This document shows, one piece after another, positions 8,638 to 16,586 of a DNA stretch of 64,000 bases (within the stretch, counting starts at the first letter, position 1; every line of letters starts with the position of its first letter). Both the position numbers and the translations under genes were made by a program. Origin of the DNA: Cupriavidus sp. U2 (GTDB lineage Bacteria; Pseudomonadota; Gammaproteobacteria; Burkholderiales; Burkholderiaceae); contig NZ_RCOG02000032.1 of the NCBI RefSeq assembly GCF_009663685.2, forward strand, positions 249,382 to 313,381, given 5' to 3'. The notes beneath the pieces are model-generated. The model did not search any database. It had not been told where the DNA came from and was given only the letters and a program-made list of their open reading frames with translations.

Positions 8638-9048
8638 ATGGAGTTGTTGATCAACATCGACGTCGATGACCTTGACCGCGGCATCGGCTTTTATGAGGCA
8701 GGACTGGGATTGCGGCTCAACCGCAAGCTGTTCGACGGCACGGTGGCCGAGCTGCACGGCGCCTGCGCGCCGGTGTATCTGCTGGCCAAGGCGCCGGGCA
8801 CGCTGGCCACTACCCGGGCCGACACCCGGCGCGACTACGTGCGGCACTGGACCCCGGTGCATCTGGATTTCGTGGTCGAATCGCTGGAACCGGCCATCGA
8901 GCGCGCGCTCAGCGCCGGTGCGGAAATCGAGGACTGGCCACGGGAGTTCGACTGGGGCCGCCAGGCGATGCTGTCCGACCCGTTCGGGCACGGACTGTGT
9001 TTTATCGAGTGGAAGGGGACAGGCTACGGCGCGCGAGCAAGCGCCTGA
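8638..9048 (+). CDS. VOC family (glyoxalase/bleomycin-resistance fold) protein
   Basis: Single-domain VOC protein of 136 aa, built of paired beta-alpha-beta-beta-beta units. It opens MELLINIDVDDLDRGIGFY, and the second half ends DPFGHGLCFIEW, a hallmark of the fold. A near-perfect AGGAGG (8627-8632) sits five nt before the ATG, which fixes the start. Metal ligands and substrate cannot be assigned with certainty. It is divergent from the DUF1857 gene. Confidence 0.83.
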   Translation: MELLINIDVDDLDRGIGFYEAGLGLRLNRKLFDGTVAELHGACAPVYLLAKAPGTLATTRADTRRDYVRHWTPVHLDFVVESLEPAIERALSAGAEIEDWPREFDWGRQAMLSDPFGHGLCFIEWKGTGYGARASA

Positions 9049-9083
9049 GGGGGCGCCTCGCCCGCAGGCGGGAAAGGCGTTTG

Positions 9084-9180
9084 GGGGAGAGGGTCGGCGG
9101 TTCTGCCTGCCGGCTTGCCGCCGTCAGAACCGCCAGGCCCTCTCCCCTCTCTTCCGCCCCGCTCCCAAAGCTGGGAGCGG
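9084..9180. repeat. Nested inverted repeats between VOC gene and aceB
   Basis: A long imperfect inverted repeat pairs 9084-9105 (GGGGAGAGGG... GGCGGTTCTG) with 9125-9147. A second perfect 8-bp hairpin CCGCTCCC/GGGAGCGG lies at 9159-9180. They lie between convergent genes and probably serve as a bidirectional terminator. The size and arrangement also resemble dispersed intergenic palindromes. Confidence 0.6.
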
Positions 9181-9204
9181 CGCGCACACACAAGGCAACG
9201 AGGG

Positions 9205-10788
9205 TCAGACTTCCTCGTACAGCGGCAGGGTCAGGAATTCGGCAAAGTCTTCCGACGTCGACATTTGCTCGAAGATCTTCGCGGCCCGGTCGTAGGTCGG
9301 GCCGCTGCCGGCCACTTCCTTGACCTTGGCCAGTTCTTCCGGAATCAGCGCGCGCACCAGCTCGGCGGTGACCTTGCGGCCGTCCTCGAGCTTGCCCTTC
9401 GGCGAGCGAATCCACTGCCAGACCTGCGAACGCGAGATCTCGGCCGTGGCGGCGTCTTCCATCAGGTTGTGGATCGGCACGCAGCCGTTGCCGGCCAGCC
9501 AGGCACCCAGGTAGTGGATGCCGACGTTGATGTTCATGCGCAGGCCGTGTTCGGTGATCGGCGTTTCGGGCTGGAAGTTCAGCAGGTCGGCCGCCTTCAC
9601 TTCCACGTCCATGCGCTGCTTCTCGAACTGGTTCGGCTTGTCGCCCAGCACGGCCACGAATTCCTTCATCGCCGGCTCGACCAAGCCCGGATGGGCCACC
9701 CAGCCGCCGTCGTAGCCGTCGGTGGCGTCACGACGCTTGTCGCTGATGATGCCTTCCATGGCGATGGCGTTCTTTTCCGGATCGTTCTTGATCGGGATCA
9801 GGGCGCTCATGCCGCCGATGGCGGGGGCGCCGCGCTTGTGGCAGGTCTTCAGCAGCAGCAGCGCGTACGAGCGCATGAACGGCGCGGTCATCGTCACCTT
9901 GGCGCGGTCGGCCAGGCAGAAGTTCTTGTCCACCTTGAACTTCTTGATGCACGAGAAGATGTAATCCCAGCGGCCGGCGTTCAGGCCGGCGCTGTGGTCG
10001 CGCAGTTCGTACAGGATTTCCTCCATTTCGAACGCGGCCAGGATGGTTTCGATCAGCACCGTGGCCTTGATCGTGCCTTGCGGCAGGCCAACTTCCTTCT
10101 GGGCCATCACGAAGACGTCGTTCCACAGGCGCGCTTCCAGATGGCTTTCCATCTTCGGCAGGTAGAAGAACGGGCCGGCGCCGCGGGCGATCTGCTCGCG
10201 GGCGTTATGGAACAGGAACAGCGCGAAATCGAAAATGCCGCCCGAGACGCGCTTGCCGTCGATCGTGACGTGCTTTTCGTCCAGATGCCAGCCGCGCGGA
10301 CGCACCTGCAGCGTGGCGATCTTGTCGTTGAGCTTGTAGTGCTTGCCGTTGCTGTCCAGCGTCAGCGTGCGGCGCACGGCGGCCTTCAGGTTCACCTGAC
10401 CCTGCATCTGGTTGTGCCAGTTCGGGGTGTTGGAGTCCTCGAAGTCGGTCATGTAGCTGTCAGCGCCCGAGTTGAAGGCATTGATGACCATCTTGGCTTC
10501 CACCGGGCCGGTGATTTCCACGCGGCGGCATTCCAGCGCCTTGGGCACCGGGGCAACCTTCCAGTCGCCTTCGCGGATGTGCTTCGTTTCCGGCAGGAAA
10601 TCGGGGATTTCGCCGGCGTCCAGGCGCTTGGCGCGTTCCACGCGCGCGGCCAGCAGTTCCTGGCGGCGCGGCTCGAAGGCGCGGTGCAGCTTGTCGACCA
10701 GGGCCAGGGCTTCCGGCGTGAGGATGTCTTCGTAAGCCGGCAGGATCTCGCCGGTAATCTTCATGCCCGCGGGCAGCGTGATAGCCAT
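9205..10788 (-). CDS. aceB: Malate synthase A
   Basis: Condenses glyoxylate with acetyl-CoA to malate, the second step of the glyoxylate shunt. The 527-aa length is right for the A-type enzyme. The signature RDHSAGLNAGRWDYIFS is intact. The ATG at 10788 is preceded by AGGAGAAG. The HAD gene lies 47 bp upstream on the same strand and may be co-transcribed. Isocitrate lyase is 2.6 kb away, separated by a LysR gene and uspA. Confidence 0.97.
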   Translation of the reverse strand: MAITLPAGMKITGEILPAYEDILTPEALALVDKLHRAFEPRRQELLAARVERAKRLDAGEIPDFLPETKHIREGDWKVAPVPKALECRRVEITGPVEAKMVINAFNSGADSYMTDFEDSNTPNWHNQMQGQVNLKAAVRRTLTLDSNGKHYKLNDKIATLQVRPRGWHLDEKHVTIDGKRVSGGIFDFALFLFHNAREQIARGAGPFFYLPKMESHLEARLWNDVFVMAQKEVGLPQGTIKATVLIETILAAFEMEEILYELRDHSAGLNAGRWDYIFSCIKKFKVDKNFCLADRAKVTMTAPFMRSYALLLLKTCHKRGAPAIGGMSALIPIKNDPEKNAIAMEGIISDKRRDATDGYDGGWVAHPGLVEPAMKEFVAVLGDKPNQFEKQRMDVEVKAADLLNFQPETPITEHGLRMNINVGIHYLGAWLAGNGCVPIHNLMEDAATAEISRSQVWQWIRSPKGKLEDGRKVTAELVRALIPEELAKVKEVAGSGPTYDRAAKIFEQMSTSEDFAEFLTLPLYEEV

Positions 10789-10835
10789 CAGTCTTCTCCT
10801 GTTGGTGCGATGGTGTGTTTAAGGGGGCCCGCCTG

Positions 10836-11537
10836 TCAGACCGTTGCGCCCGAGGCGGCAACGAAGGCAAGCAGGTCGTTCATGTCGTGCCCGGTGCCGG
10901 TGGGCGCCACGTCCAGGCGCTCCGCCGGATGGCCGGCACGGTTGATCCAGTAGGTGGTGTAGCCAAACCACGTGGCGCCACAGGCATCCCAGCAGTTCGA
11001 CGAGACAAAGAGGATCTCGCCGGCCGGCAGGTCGAAGGCTTTCGGGCCCAACGCGTACGCGGCCGGCGCGGTCTTGTACTGCTTCACGGCATCGACCGAC
11101 AGCACATGGTCGAACAGCCCGTGCATGCCGGCGCTCTTGACCGCGATATCGAGCATTTCCGGGTTGCCGTTGGACAGGATGCCCAGCGGCAGGTTGGCGC
11201 GGCGCAGGCGCTTGAGCGCCGCCAGGTTCTCCGGGAACGCCGACAGGCACGCATATTCCTTGAGCAGCTGCGCCTGCGCGGTGTCATCGAGCTTCAGTGC
11301 CAGCCGCTCGGCGGCATAGCGCAGGGCATCGATCGTGATGTCCCAGAACGGCTTGTAGCGCGCCCCGTCCGGCGCGGCCAGCGAACGCAGCCGGGTGTAG
11401 TCGATCTGCCGCTCGCGCCACAGCAGGGCCAGCGCCTCGCCCTTGCCCGGGAACAGCTGCTCGGCGCGCGCCGTGACCGAATACACGTCGAACAGCGTGC
11501 CGTAAGCATCGAAGACTACCGCGCGGATTTTGTTCAT
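10836..11537 (-). CDS. (S)-2-haloacid dehalogenase, type II (HAD superfamily)
   Basis: Hydrolyses L-2-haloacids to D-2-hydroxyacids through an aspartyl-ester intermediate. The 233-aa sequence keeps the full catalytic set of characterised L-DEX enzymes at equivalent spacing: D10 and T14 (DAYGTLFD), R41, S122 (LSNG), K155, Y161, S179, N181 and D184 (SSNCWDACG). A true dehalogenase role is therefore plausible, though close relatives can act on other substrates. It lies 47 bp upstream of aceB. Its products, such as glycolate from haloacetate, could feed glyoxylate metabolism (inference). Confidence 0.88.
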   Translation of the reverse strand: MNKIRAVVFDAYGTLFDVYSVTARAEQLFPGKGEALALLWRERQIDYTRLRSLAAPDGARYKPFWDITIDALRYAAERLALKLDDTAQAQLLKEYACLSAFPENLAALKRLRRANLPLGILSNGNPEMLDIAVKSAGMHGLFDHVLSVDAVKQYKTAPAAYALGPKAFDLPAGEILFVSSNCWDACGATWFGYTTYWINRAGHPAERLDVAPTGTGHDMNDLLAFVAASGATV

Positions 11538-11704
11538 CTCTCAAAACGCCAGGGACTGAATGGACCTGTACACGATTGAATGCATGGAATTCTAGTGATG
11601 CGCTGCAGTGCGGCAAATAGGCGCGCTGTCACTTGATCTTTTACTTTTGCACTACTAATCTTGGCCATCCTCATCAAGACTCGTCTACAACCGAGCTATC
11701 TTTC

Positions 11705-12661
11705 GTGGACCACTTCAAGCAACTGGAGACTTTTGTATCGGTGGCGTCACGTGGCAGCCTGTCCGCTGCCGCAGCCGCCGAAGGCGTTGCGCCGGCCATC
11801 ATCGGCCGCCGCATCGATGCGCTGGAAGAGCGGCTGGGCGTCAAACTGCTGGTGCGCACCACCCGCAAGATCACCCTGACGTTCGAAGGCTCCGCGTTTC
11901 TGGAAGACTGCCAGCGCATCCTCAACGACCTCCACAATGCCGAAGCCAGCGTCTCCGCCGGCGGGGTCAAGGCCAGCGGCCACCTGCGCATCACCGCCCC
12001 GGCCGGTTTCGGCCGCAAGCACGTGGCGCCGCTGGTGCCGCTGTTCATCGAATCCCATCCCGACGTCACGCTCACGCTCGACCTGTCCGACCGCGTGGTC
12101 GACCTGGTCAACGAGGGCTTCGACTGCGCCATCCGCCTGGGCGACCTGCCCGACTCCAGCCTGGTGTCGATCCGCCTGGCCGAAAACCGCCGCGTGGTCG
12201 TGGCGTCGCCCGAATACCTGGCGCGCGCCGGGACCCCGGCCCTGCCCGATGACCTGGCCCGCCACAACTGCCTGCACTTCGGCGCCAGCGCCAACGTGCA
12301 GCGCGGCTGGGTGTTCCAGCAGGACGGCCGCGCCGTCACCGTCAAGGTGGGCGGCAACATGGAATGCACCGACGGGGCCGTGCTCCACGCCTGGTGCCTG
12401 CAGGGCCACGGCCTGGCCTGGCGCTCCTGGTGGGAAGTGGGCCAGGAAATCGTCAGCGGCCGGCTGGTGACCGTCCTCGACGAATTCCAGGCGCCGCCCA
12501 TCGGCATCCACGCCGTCTTTCCGCAACGCAAGCACCTGCCGCTGCGCGTGCGACTGTTTATCGACCATCTCAAGAACACCTACGGCAACCCGGCCTACTG
12601 GCGCCGCGCCGAACAGGCGCCCAGCAGCGCCGCCGCCGAAGTCCACGCCGTCGTCGCGTAG
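11705..12661 (+). CDS. LysR-family transcriptional regulator
   Basis: The N-terminal winged helix-turn-helix spans about residues 1-60 (FKQLETFVSVASRGSLSAAA), followed by the periplasmic-binding-protein-like effector domain. The start is chosen as GTG at 11705 because LysR proteins begin one or two residues before the first helix. The ATG at 11633 would add 24 residues of atypical sequence. It is divergent from the HAD-aceB pair, the usual arrangement for a LysR protein and its target, so it may control haloacid or glyoxylate metabolism (inference). The effector is unknown. Confidence 0.88.
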   Translation: MDHFKQLETFVSVASRGSLSAAAAAEGVAPAIIGRRIDALEERLGVKLLVRTTRKITLTFEGSAFLEDCQRILNDLHNAEASVSAGGVKASGHLRITAPAGFGRKHVAPLVPLFIESHPDVTLTLDLSDRVVDLVNEGFDCAIRLGDLPDSSLVSIRLAENRRVVVASPEYLARAGTPALPDDLARHNCLHFGASANVQRGWVFQQDGRAVTVKVGGNMECTDGAVLHAWCLQGHGLAWRSWWEVGQEIVSGRLVTVLDEFQAPPIGIHAVFPQRKHLPLRVRLFIDHLKNTYGNPAYWRRAEQAPSSAAAEVHAVVA

Positions 12662-12691
12662 CACCGTCCGTACGCTGTCAATCGCAGAATC

Positions 12692-12732
12692 TTGATATTT
12701 CACAATGACGAACACTGCACACTGACTACAAT
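12692..12732 (+). promoter_or_regulatory. Candidate FNR/ANR-dependent promoter of uspA
   Basis: TTGAT-ATTT-CACAA (12692-12705) matches 8 of 10 defined positions of the FNR box. It is followed by a -10-like TACAAT at 12727-12732. If transcription starts about 7 nt later, the box centre is near -40.5, the class II activator position. The second half-site is degenerate, so this is a prediction. Confidence 0.45.
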
Positions 12733-12791
12733 CGATGCAGACAGGCGCCGCGCTGGCCTGCACCCGTTCCCACTCGCGAAAGGAGTCCGGT

Positions 12792-13226
12792 ATGTTCAAG
12801 CACATCCTGCTGCCCACCGACGGTTCGGAGCTGTCCAAGAAGGCCATAGACGGCGGCCTGGAACTGGCCAAGGCCATCAATGCCCGCGTGACCGCCTACG
12901 TCTGTCTTGAGGAATATCCGTATACGCCCTTCAGCGAGATCGTGGTCGAGGCGCCCCAGGCGTTCAAGGAACGCATCGAGAACCAGGCCCGGCTGTACCT
13001 GAAGGAAATCGAGAACGCTGCCGTTGCCGCCGGCCTGCCCTTCGACGCCGACATGACGACCTTCGCCGTGCCCTACCTGGGCATCATCGACGCGGCGGAA
13101 CGCCATGGCTGCGATGTGATCTTCATGGCCTCGCACGGCCGACGCGGGCTGTCAGGCCTGCTGCTCGGCAGCGAAACGCAAAAAGTGCTCACGCATACCG
13201 ATATTCCTGTGATCGTCTACCGATAG
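12792..13226 (+). CDS. Universal stress protein UspA family
   Basis: Single USP domain of 144 aa, beginning MFKHILLPTDGSELSKKAID with the characteristic D in the first loop. The ATP-binding motif is present at the C-terminal end as ASHGRRGLSGLLLGSET (G-2X-G-9X-G-S). An AGGAG at 12781-12785 marks the ATG at 12792. The upstream region carries an FNR-like site and a -10, consistent with induction under low oxygen as for many usp genes. The specific stress role is not deducible. Confidence 0.92.
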   Translation: MFKHILLPTDGSELSKKAIDGGLELAKAINARVTAYVCLEEYPYTPFSEIVVEAPQAFKERIENQARLYLKEIENAAVAAGLPFDADMTTFAVPYLGIIDAAERHGCDVIFMASHGRRGLSGLLLGSETQKVLTHTDIPVIVYR

Positions 13227-13236
13227 CTCCCACACC

Positions 13237-13267
13237 GAGAGGTGCCAGAAAAACGAAGGTGCCTCTC
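13237..13267 (+). terminator. Hairpin after uspA
   Basis: Stem GAGAGG/CCTCTC extended by wobble pairs, 11 bp after the uspA stop. It is followed by G-A6 rather than a U-tract, so termination on the plus strand is only likely, not certain. Confidence 0.45.
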
Positions 13268-13300
13268 GAAAAAAGCCGCGCCGCAGGTCTTGCGGCGCGG
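13268..13300 (-). terminator. aceA: Intrinsic terminator of aceA
   Basis: Perfect 10-bp stem CCGCGCCGCA/TGCGGCGCGG (13276-13300) with a 5-nt loop. It is followed on the minus strand by C and six T. It lies 62 bp beyond the aceA stop. Confidence 0.9.
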
Positions 13301-13361
13301 AGCCAAACTGACGGCGCGATGGTCGCGCGCCGTCCCCGAATCCCCTTTCCGGTCAGGTGGC

Positions 13362-14657
13362 TCAGGCCACCTTCTTGTCGAAGAACTGTTCGTCTTCGGT
13401 CGATCCCTTGAGTGCGGTCGTCGACGACTGGCCGCCTTCGATGGTCTGCGTCACGGCGTCGAAGTACCCGGTGCCCACTTCGCGCTGGTGCTTGACGGCG
13501 GTGAAGCCCTTCTCGGCGGCGGCAAACTCGGCTTCCTGCAGTTCCACGAAGGCCGACATCTGGTTGCGCGCGTAGCCGTGGGCCAGGTTGAACATCGAAT
13601 AGTTCAGCGAATGGAAGCCGGCCAGCGTGATGAACTGGAATTTGTAGCCCATGGCGCCCAATTCGCGCTGGAACTTGGCGATCGTGGCATCGTCGAGGTT
13701 CTTCTTCCAGTTGAACGACGGCGAGCAGTTATAGGCCAGCATCTTGCCGGGAAATTTGGCATGCACGGCCTCGGCAAACTTCTTTGCGAACTCCAGGTCC
13801 GGCTTGCCGGTTTCGCACCACACCAGGTCGGCCACTTCGGCGTAGGCCAGCGCGCGGGCAATCGACTGGTCGATGCCAGCCTTCGAACGGAAGAAGCCTT
13901 CCACGGTGCGCTCGCCGGTCAGGAACGGCTGATCGCGCTCGTCCACGTCCGACGTCACCAGATCGGCGGCCTCGGCGTCGGTACGCGCGATCACCAGCGT
14001 GGGCACGCCCGACACGTCGGCGGCCAGTCGCGCGGCGGTCAGCTTGGCCACGGCCTCGCGGGTGGGCACCAGCACCTTGCCACCCATGTGGCCGCACTTC
14101 TTCACCGACGCCAGCTGGTCTTCGAAGTGGACGCCGGCGGCGCCCGCTTCGATCATCGATTTCATCAGTTCGAATGCGTTCAGCACGCCGCCGAAGCCGG
14201 CCTCGGCATCGGCCACGATCGGCGCGAAGAAGTCGGTGTCGCCGGTGCCTTCGCTCCACTGGATCTGGTCGGCCCGCTGGAACGTGTTGTTGATGCGCTT
14301 GACGACCATCGGCACCGAGTTGGCCGGGTACAGCGACTGGTCCGGGTACATTTCCCCGGCCAGGTTGGCATCGCCAGCCACCTGCCAGCCCGACAGGTAG
14401 ATGGCCTTCAGGCCGGCCTTGACCTGCTGCAGGGCCTGGTTGCCCGTCAACGCACCCAGCGTGTTGACGAACGGCTCGGTGTTCAGCAGATGCCAGAGCT
14501 TTTCCGCGCCGCGGCGGGCCAGCGTATGCTCGATCTGGACCGAACCCCGCAGCCGGACCACGTCTTCGGCGGTGTAATGACGTTGCACGCCCTTCCAGCG
14601 GGGGTTGCTATCCCAGTCCTTTTGAAGGGCATCGATCTGTTGTTGGCGGGTCGTCAT
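13362..14657 (-). CDS. aceA: Isocitrate lyase
   Basis: Cleaves isocitrate to glyoxylate and succinate, the first step of the glyoxylate shunt. The 431-aa protein starts MTTRQQQIDALQ at the ATG at 14657, preceded by CAGGAGAG. The catalytic loop KKCGHMGGK has C188, and the conserved FNWKKNLDD and SEGTGDTDFF segments are present. An in-frame ATG at 14690 lacks support. The upstream region holds a 5'-UTR hairpin and a perfect FNR/ANR box, so oxygen control is possible. Confidence 0.97.
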   Translation of the reverse strand: MTTRQQQIDALQKDWDSNPRWKGVQRHYTAEDVVRLRGSVQIEHTLARRGAEKLWHLLNTEPFVNTLGALTGNQALQQVKAGLKAIYLSGWQVAGDANLAGEMYPDQSLYPANSVPMVVKRINNTFQRADQIQWSEGTGDTDFFAPIVADAEAGFGGVLNAFELMKSMIEAGAAGVHFEDQLASVKKCGHMGGKVLVPTREAVAKLTAARLAADVSGVPTLVIARTDAEAADLVTSDVDERDQPFLTGERTVEGFFRSKAGIDQSIARALAYAEVADLVWCETGKPDLEFAKKFAEAVHAKFPGKMLAYNCSPSFNWKKNLDDATIAKFQRELGAMGYKFQFITLAGFHSLNYSMFNLAHGYARNQMSAFVELQEAEFAAAEKGFTAVKHQREVGTGYFDAVTQTIEGGQSSTTALKGSTEDEQFFDKKVA

Positions 14658-14961
14658 GTTCACTCTCCTGTAGCAATGTCGAGATGGCATGGAAATCGGC
14701 GACGGCTCCCCGGCCCTGGCTGGCCGGGGGACCCGGGACGCTGTGTCTTTGGCGTCTCAGGTCATGTGTCTTATATAAGAGTGTAGAGAAGCTTCCCGCG
14801 TTGCAACAAGCGCCGATGGTCGCTCGCGCACAGTTTTTTAGTTGATAAAAATCAAAGTGTTAGCCTCGTCTTTTCACGATGCGGCACGACATCTTTCAGG
14901 ATGAGAAATGCCCGGGCCGATATCACGCGCGGATTTTTGCGGACCAAAACATCATTCCGCA
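14658..14961. other. Upstream region of aceA
   Basis: No gene is seen here. On the minus strand the 5' region of aceA contains a perfect 8-bp hairpin CCCCGGCC/GGCCGGGG (14708-14729) and an AT-rich palindrome CTTATATAAG (14769-14778) that may supply the -10. The FNR-type box at 14842-14855 is listed separately. The far end is the 3' flank of the alpha/beta hydrolase gene, with no obvious terminator. Confidence 0.6.
14842..14855. promoter_or_regulatory. FNR/ANR-type box upstream of aceA
   Basis: TTGAT-AAAA-ATCAA is a perfect match to the FNR consensus TTGATNNNNATCAA. Its centre is about 190 bp from the aceA ATG and about 85 bp upstream of a start inferred from the TATATA element at 14771-14776. 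Confidence 0.65.
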
Positions 14962-15966
14962 TCATGAAATTCCGGCAGCCTCCGGGTCGACACGCGCCGC
15001 TTCCAGCGCAGGTGAGGTGGCCGCGCCATCGAGATGGTCGACAAACTCGCCCACCATGGCCGCCATGCGCTGCGGATGCGACAGCGGCAGCCAGTGATGC
15101 GCATCGATCCGGCGGCGCCATAGCCGGGTGACCCAGCGGCCCATATCCTCGGTCACGGCGGGCCGCACGTAGCGGTCGCGCGTGGGCACGATGACCTGCA
15201 CCGGCGCATGCGCCCGGCGTTCGCGCGGCGCACGCAGCCGCGCGCGGAGATTGGCGCGATACAGCCGCAGCCCGTGGATGCCGTCCGCCGTCTGCGTGGG
15301 ATTGGCTGGCACGTGCAGCCCTTCGGTGTGGCGCAGCCAGAACGGCCAGCCGCGCCCGAGCCAGAGCTTCCAGTGCCATTCGGGCAGCAGCGGGATATGA
15401 AAGAACAGGATGTACCACGACGCCAGCGCCTGGCGCAGCGTGGCGCCCCATTGCCCGAGACTGCGGCGGCCGCCGGCACGCAACGCGCTGGCCGCGTGGT
15501 CCAGGCACGGCCCCGAGCACGACGGGAACGAGGCGATACGGCCGTACAGGCGCGGATCGGTCACGAATTCCCAGCCCTGGATTGATCCCCAGTCATGGCC
15601 CACCAGATGCACCGGCCGGTCCGCCGACACGGCGTCGATCACGGCAATAAAGTCATCGGCGAGCCGTTCCAGGCGATAGTCGGACACGTCAGGCGGCGCA
15701 TCGGACTGCCCCGCCCCGCGCACGTCGTAGGCAATGACATGGAACCGCGCCGCCAGCGCCTGCGCCACGCCGTGCCACACCTCGCTGTTGTCGGGGTAGC
15801 CATGCACCAGTACCACCACGGGATGCGTGGGATCACCCCAGGCCGAGGCGGCAAGGCGGACACGGCCGGACTGGACATGGAATCGAAGCGGAGCCCTTGC
15901 GGAATGCGCGGGCGCAGGCGGCTGGGTCATGGGCGGGCGTTGTGCGTTGACAGCATCGGATGTCAT
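14962..15966 (-). CDS. Alpha/beta hydrolase (epoxide hydrolase/haloalkane dehalogenase-like)
   Basis: The core has the oxyanion motif HGYPDN and the nucleophile elbow GHDWGS, where Asp is the nucleophile as in epoxide hydrolases and haloalkane dehalogenases. A cap-like region follows (WYILFFHIPLLPEWHWKLWL), and the C-terminal half has a catalytic His candidate in DAHHWLPLSHP. The length is 334 aa from the ATG at 15966; a GTG at 15990 and an ATG at 15930 are alternatives, and none has a clear ribosome site. The substrate is unknown. Members of this group are sometimes fused to a short-chain dehydrogenase, but here it stands alone. Confidence 0.82.
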   Translation of the reverse strand: MTSDAVNAQRPPMTQPPAPAHSARAPLRFHVQSGRVRLAASAWGDPTHPVVVLVHGYPDNSEVWHGVAQALAARFHVIAYDVRGAGQSDAPPDVSDYRLERLADDFIAVIDAVSADRPVHLVGHDWGSIQGWEFVTDPRLYGRIASFPSCSGPCLDHAASALRAGGRRSLGQWGATLRQALASWYILFFHIPLLPEWHWKLWLGRGWPFWLRHTEGLHVPANPTQTADGIHGLRLYRANLRARLRAPRERRAHAPVQVIVPTRDRYVRPAVTEDMGRWVTRLWRRRIDAHHWLPLSHPQRMAAMVGEFVDHLDGAATSPALEAARVDPEAAGIS

Positions 15967-16023
15967 CGCCGGCCATGCTACCGCCGTCACGTGCCGCGTG
16001 ACGGCGTTTGAAATGTCTCGTCG

Positions 16024-16443
16024 TCAGGCCGCCGCGGCGGTGTCGCGCGCCTGGCGATAGGCCACCCAGTCACCCCCGTCGATGCGGGCCAGCCCGGCCA
16101 CCGCAGCGTCCGCCACCGGGTACAGCAGGCAATCGGTGGGCGCGCCGTCCAGCATCACGGGCTGCGTTTCGCGGATAAACAGCGTGGCCTGCCCGGGATA
16201 GACCTCTTCGATCTCGTCCAGCACCGGCAGCAGCGCGTCGGGAATGTCGTACACGTCGCCCAGCACCGGGCCGGCCGACGCATCGAGCACCAGGCCCGGA
16301 TACGTGCCGAAGTCATAGAGCCGCCCGGCAATGCTGGCCGTGCCGACCAGCGTCGCCGCGCCGATGCCATGCCGCGCGGCGGCCCGGTTCAGATCGTTGA
16401 CCTCGCCGGCACGAAGGGTGCCGTAGACAAACACTCGCTGCAT
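16024..16443 (-). CDS. Gamma-glutamylcyclotransferase-family protein (AIG2-like)
   Basis: Compact GGCT-fold protein of 139 aa. It opens MQRVFVYGTLRAGEVN, the YGTLR motif that binds the gamma-glutamyl group, and has the conserved DIPDALLPVLDEIE segment that carries the catalytic acidic residue. The ATG at 16443 begins directly at the first strand. It could act on gamma-glutamyl peptides or amines; the exact substrate is not determined by sequence. The longer frame upstream to 16545 is not family-like. Confidence 0.85.
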   Translation of the reverse strand: MQRVFVYGTLRAGEVNDLNRAAARHGIGAATLVGTASIAGRLYDFGTYPGLVLDASAGPVLGDVYDIPDALLPVLDEIEEVYPGQATLFIRETQPVMLDGAPTDCLLYPVADAAVAGLARIDGGDWVAYRQARDTAAAA

Positions 16444-16586
16444 GGCGCAATCCTTGGGTGACGGAACAGGGAACGCCCATGGTAGAGGAAGCCGCGTGGC
16501 GGCGGAACCTTCGCACCCGTTTTCCCCGCCGTGGTGCAGGCCCATACCGGCCCGGTCGGCCCCGTTCGGCCCCGGCCCGGAAGGCC

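Noticed and set aside
9115..10953. 612-codon plus-strand ORF over aceB
   Set aside because: Shadow of malate synthase; no plausible start or domain.
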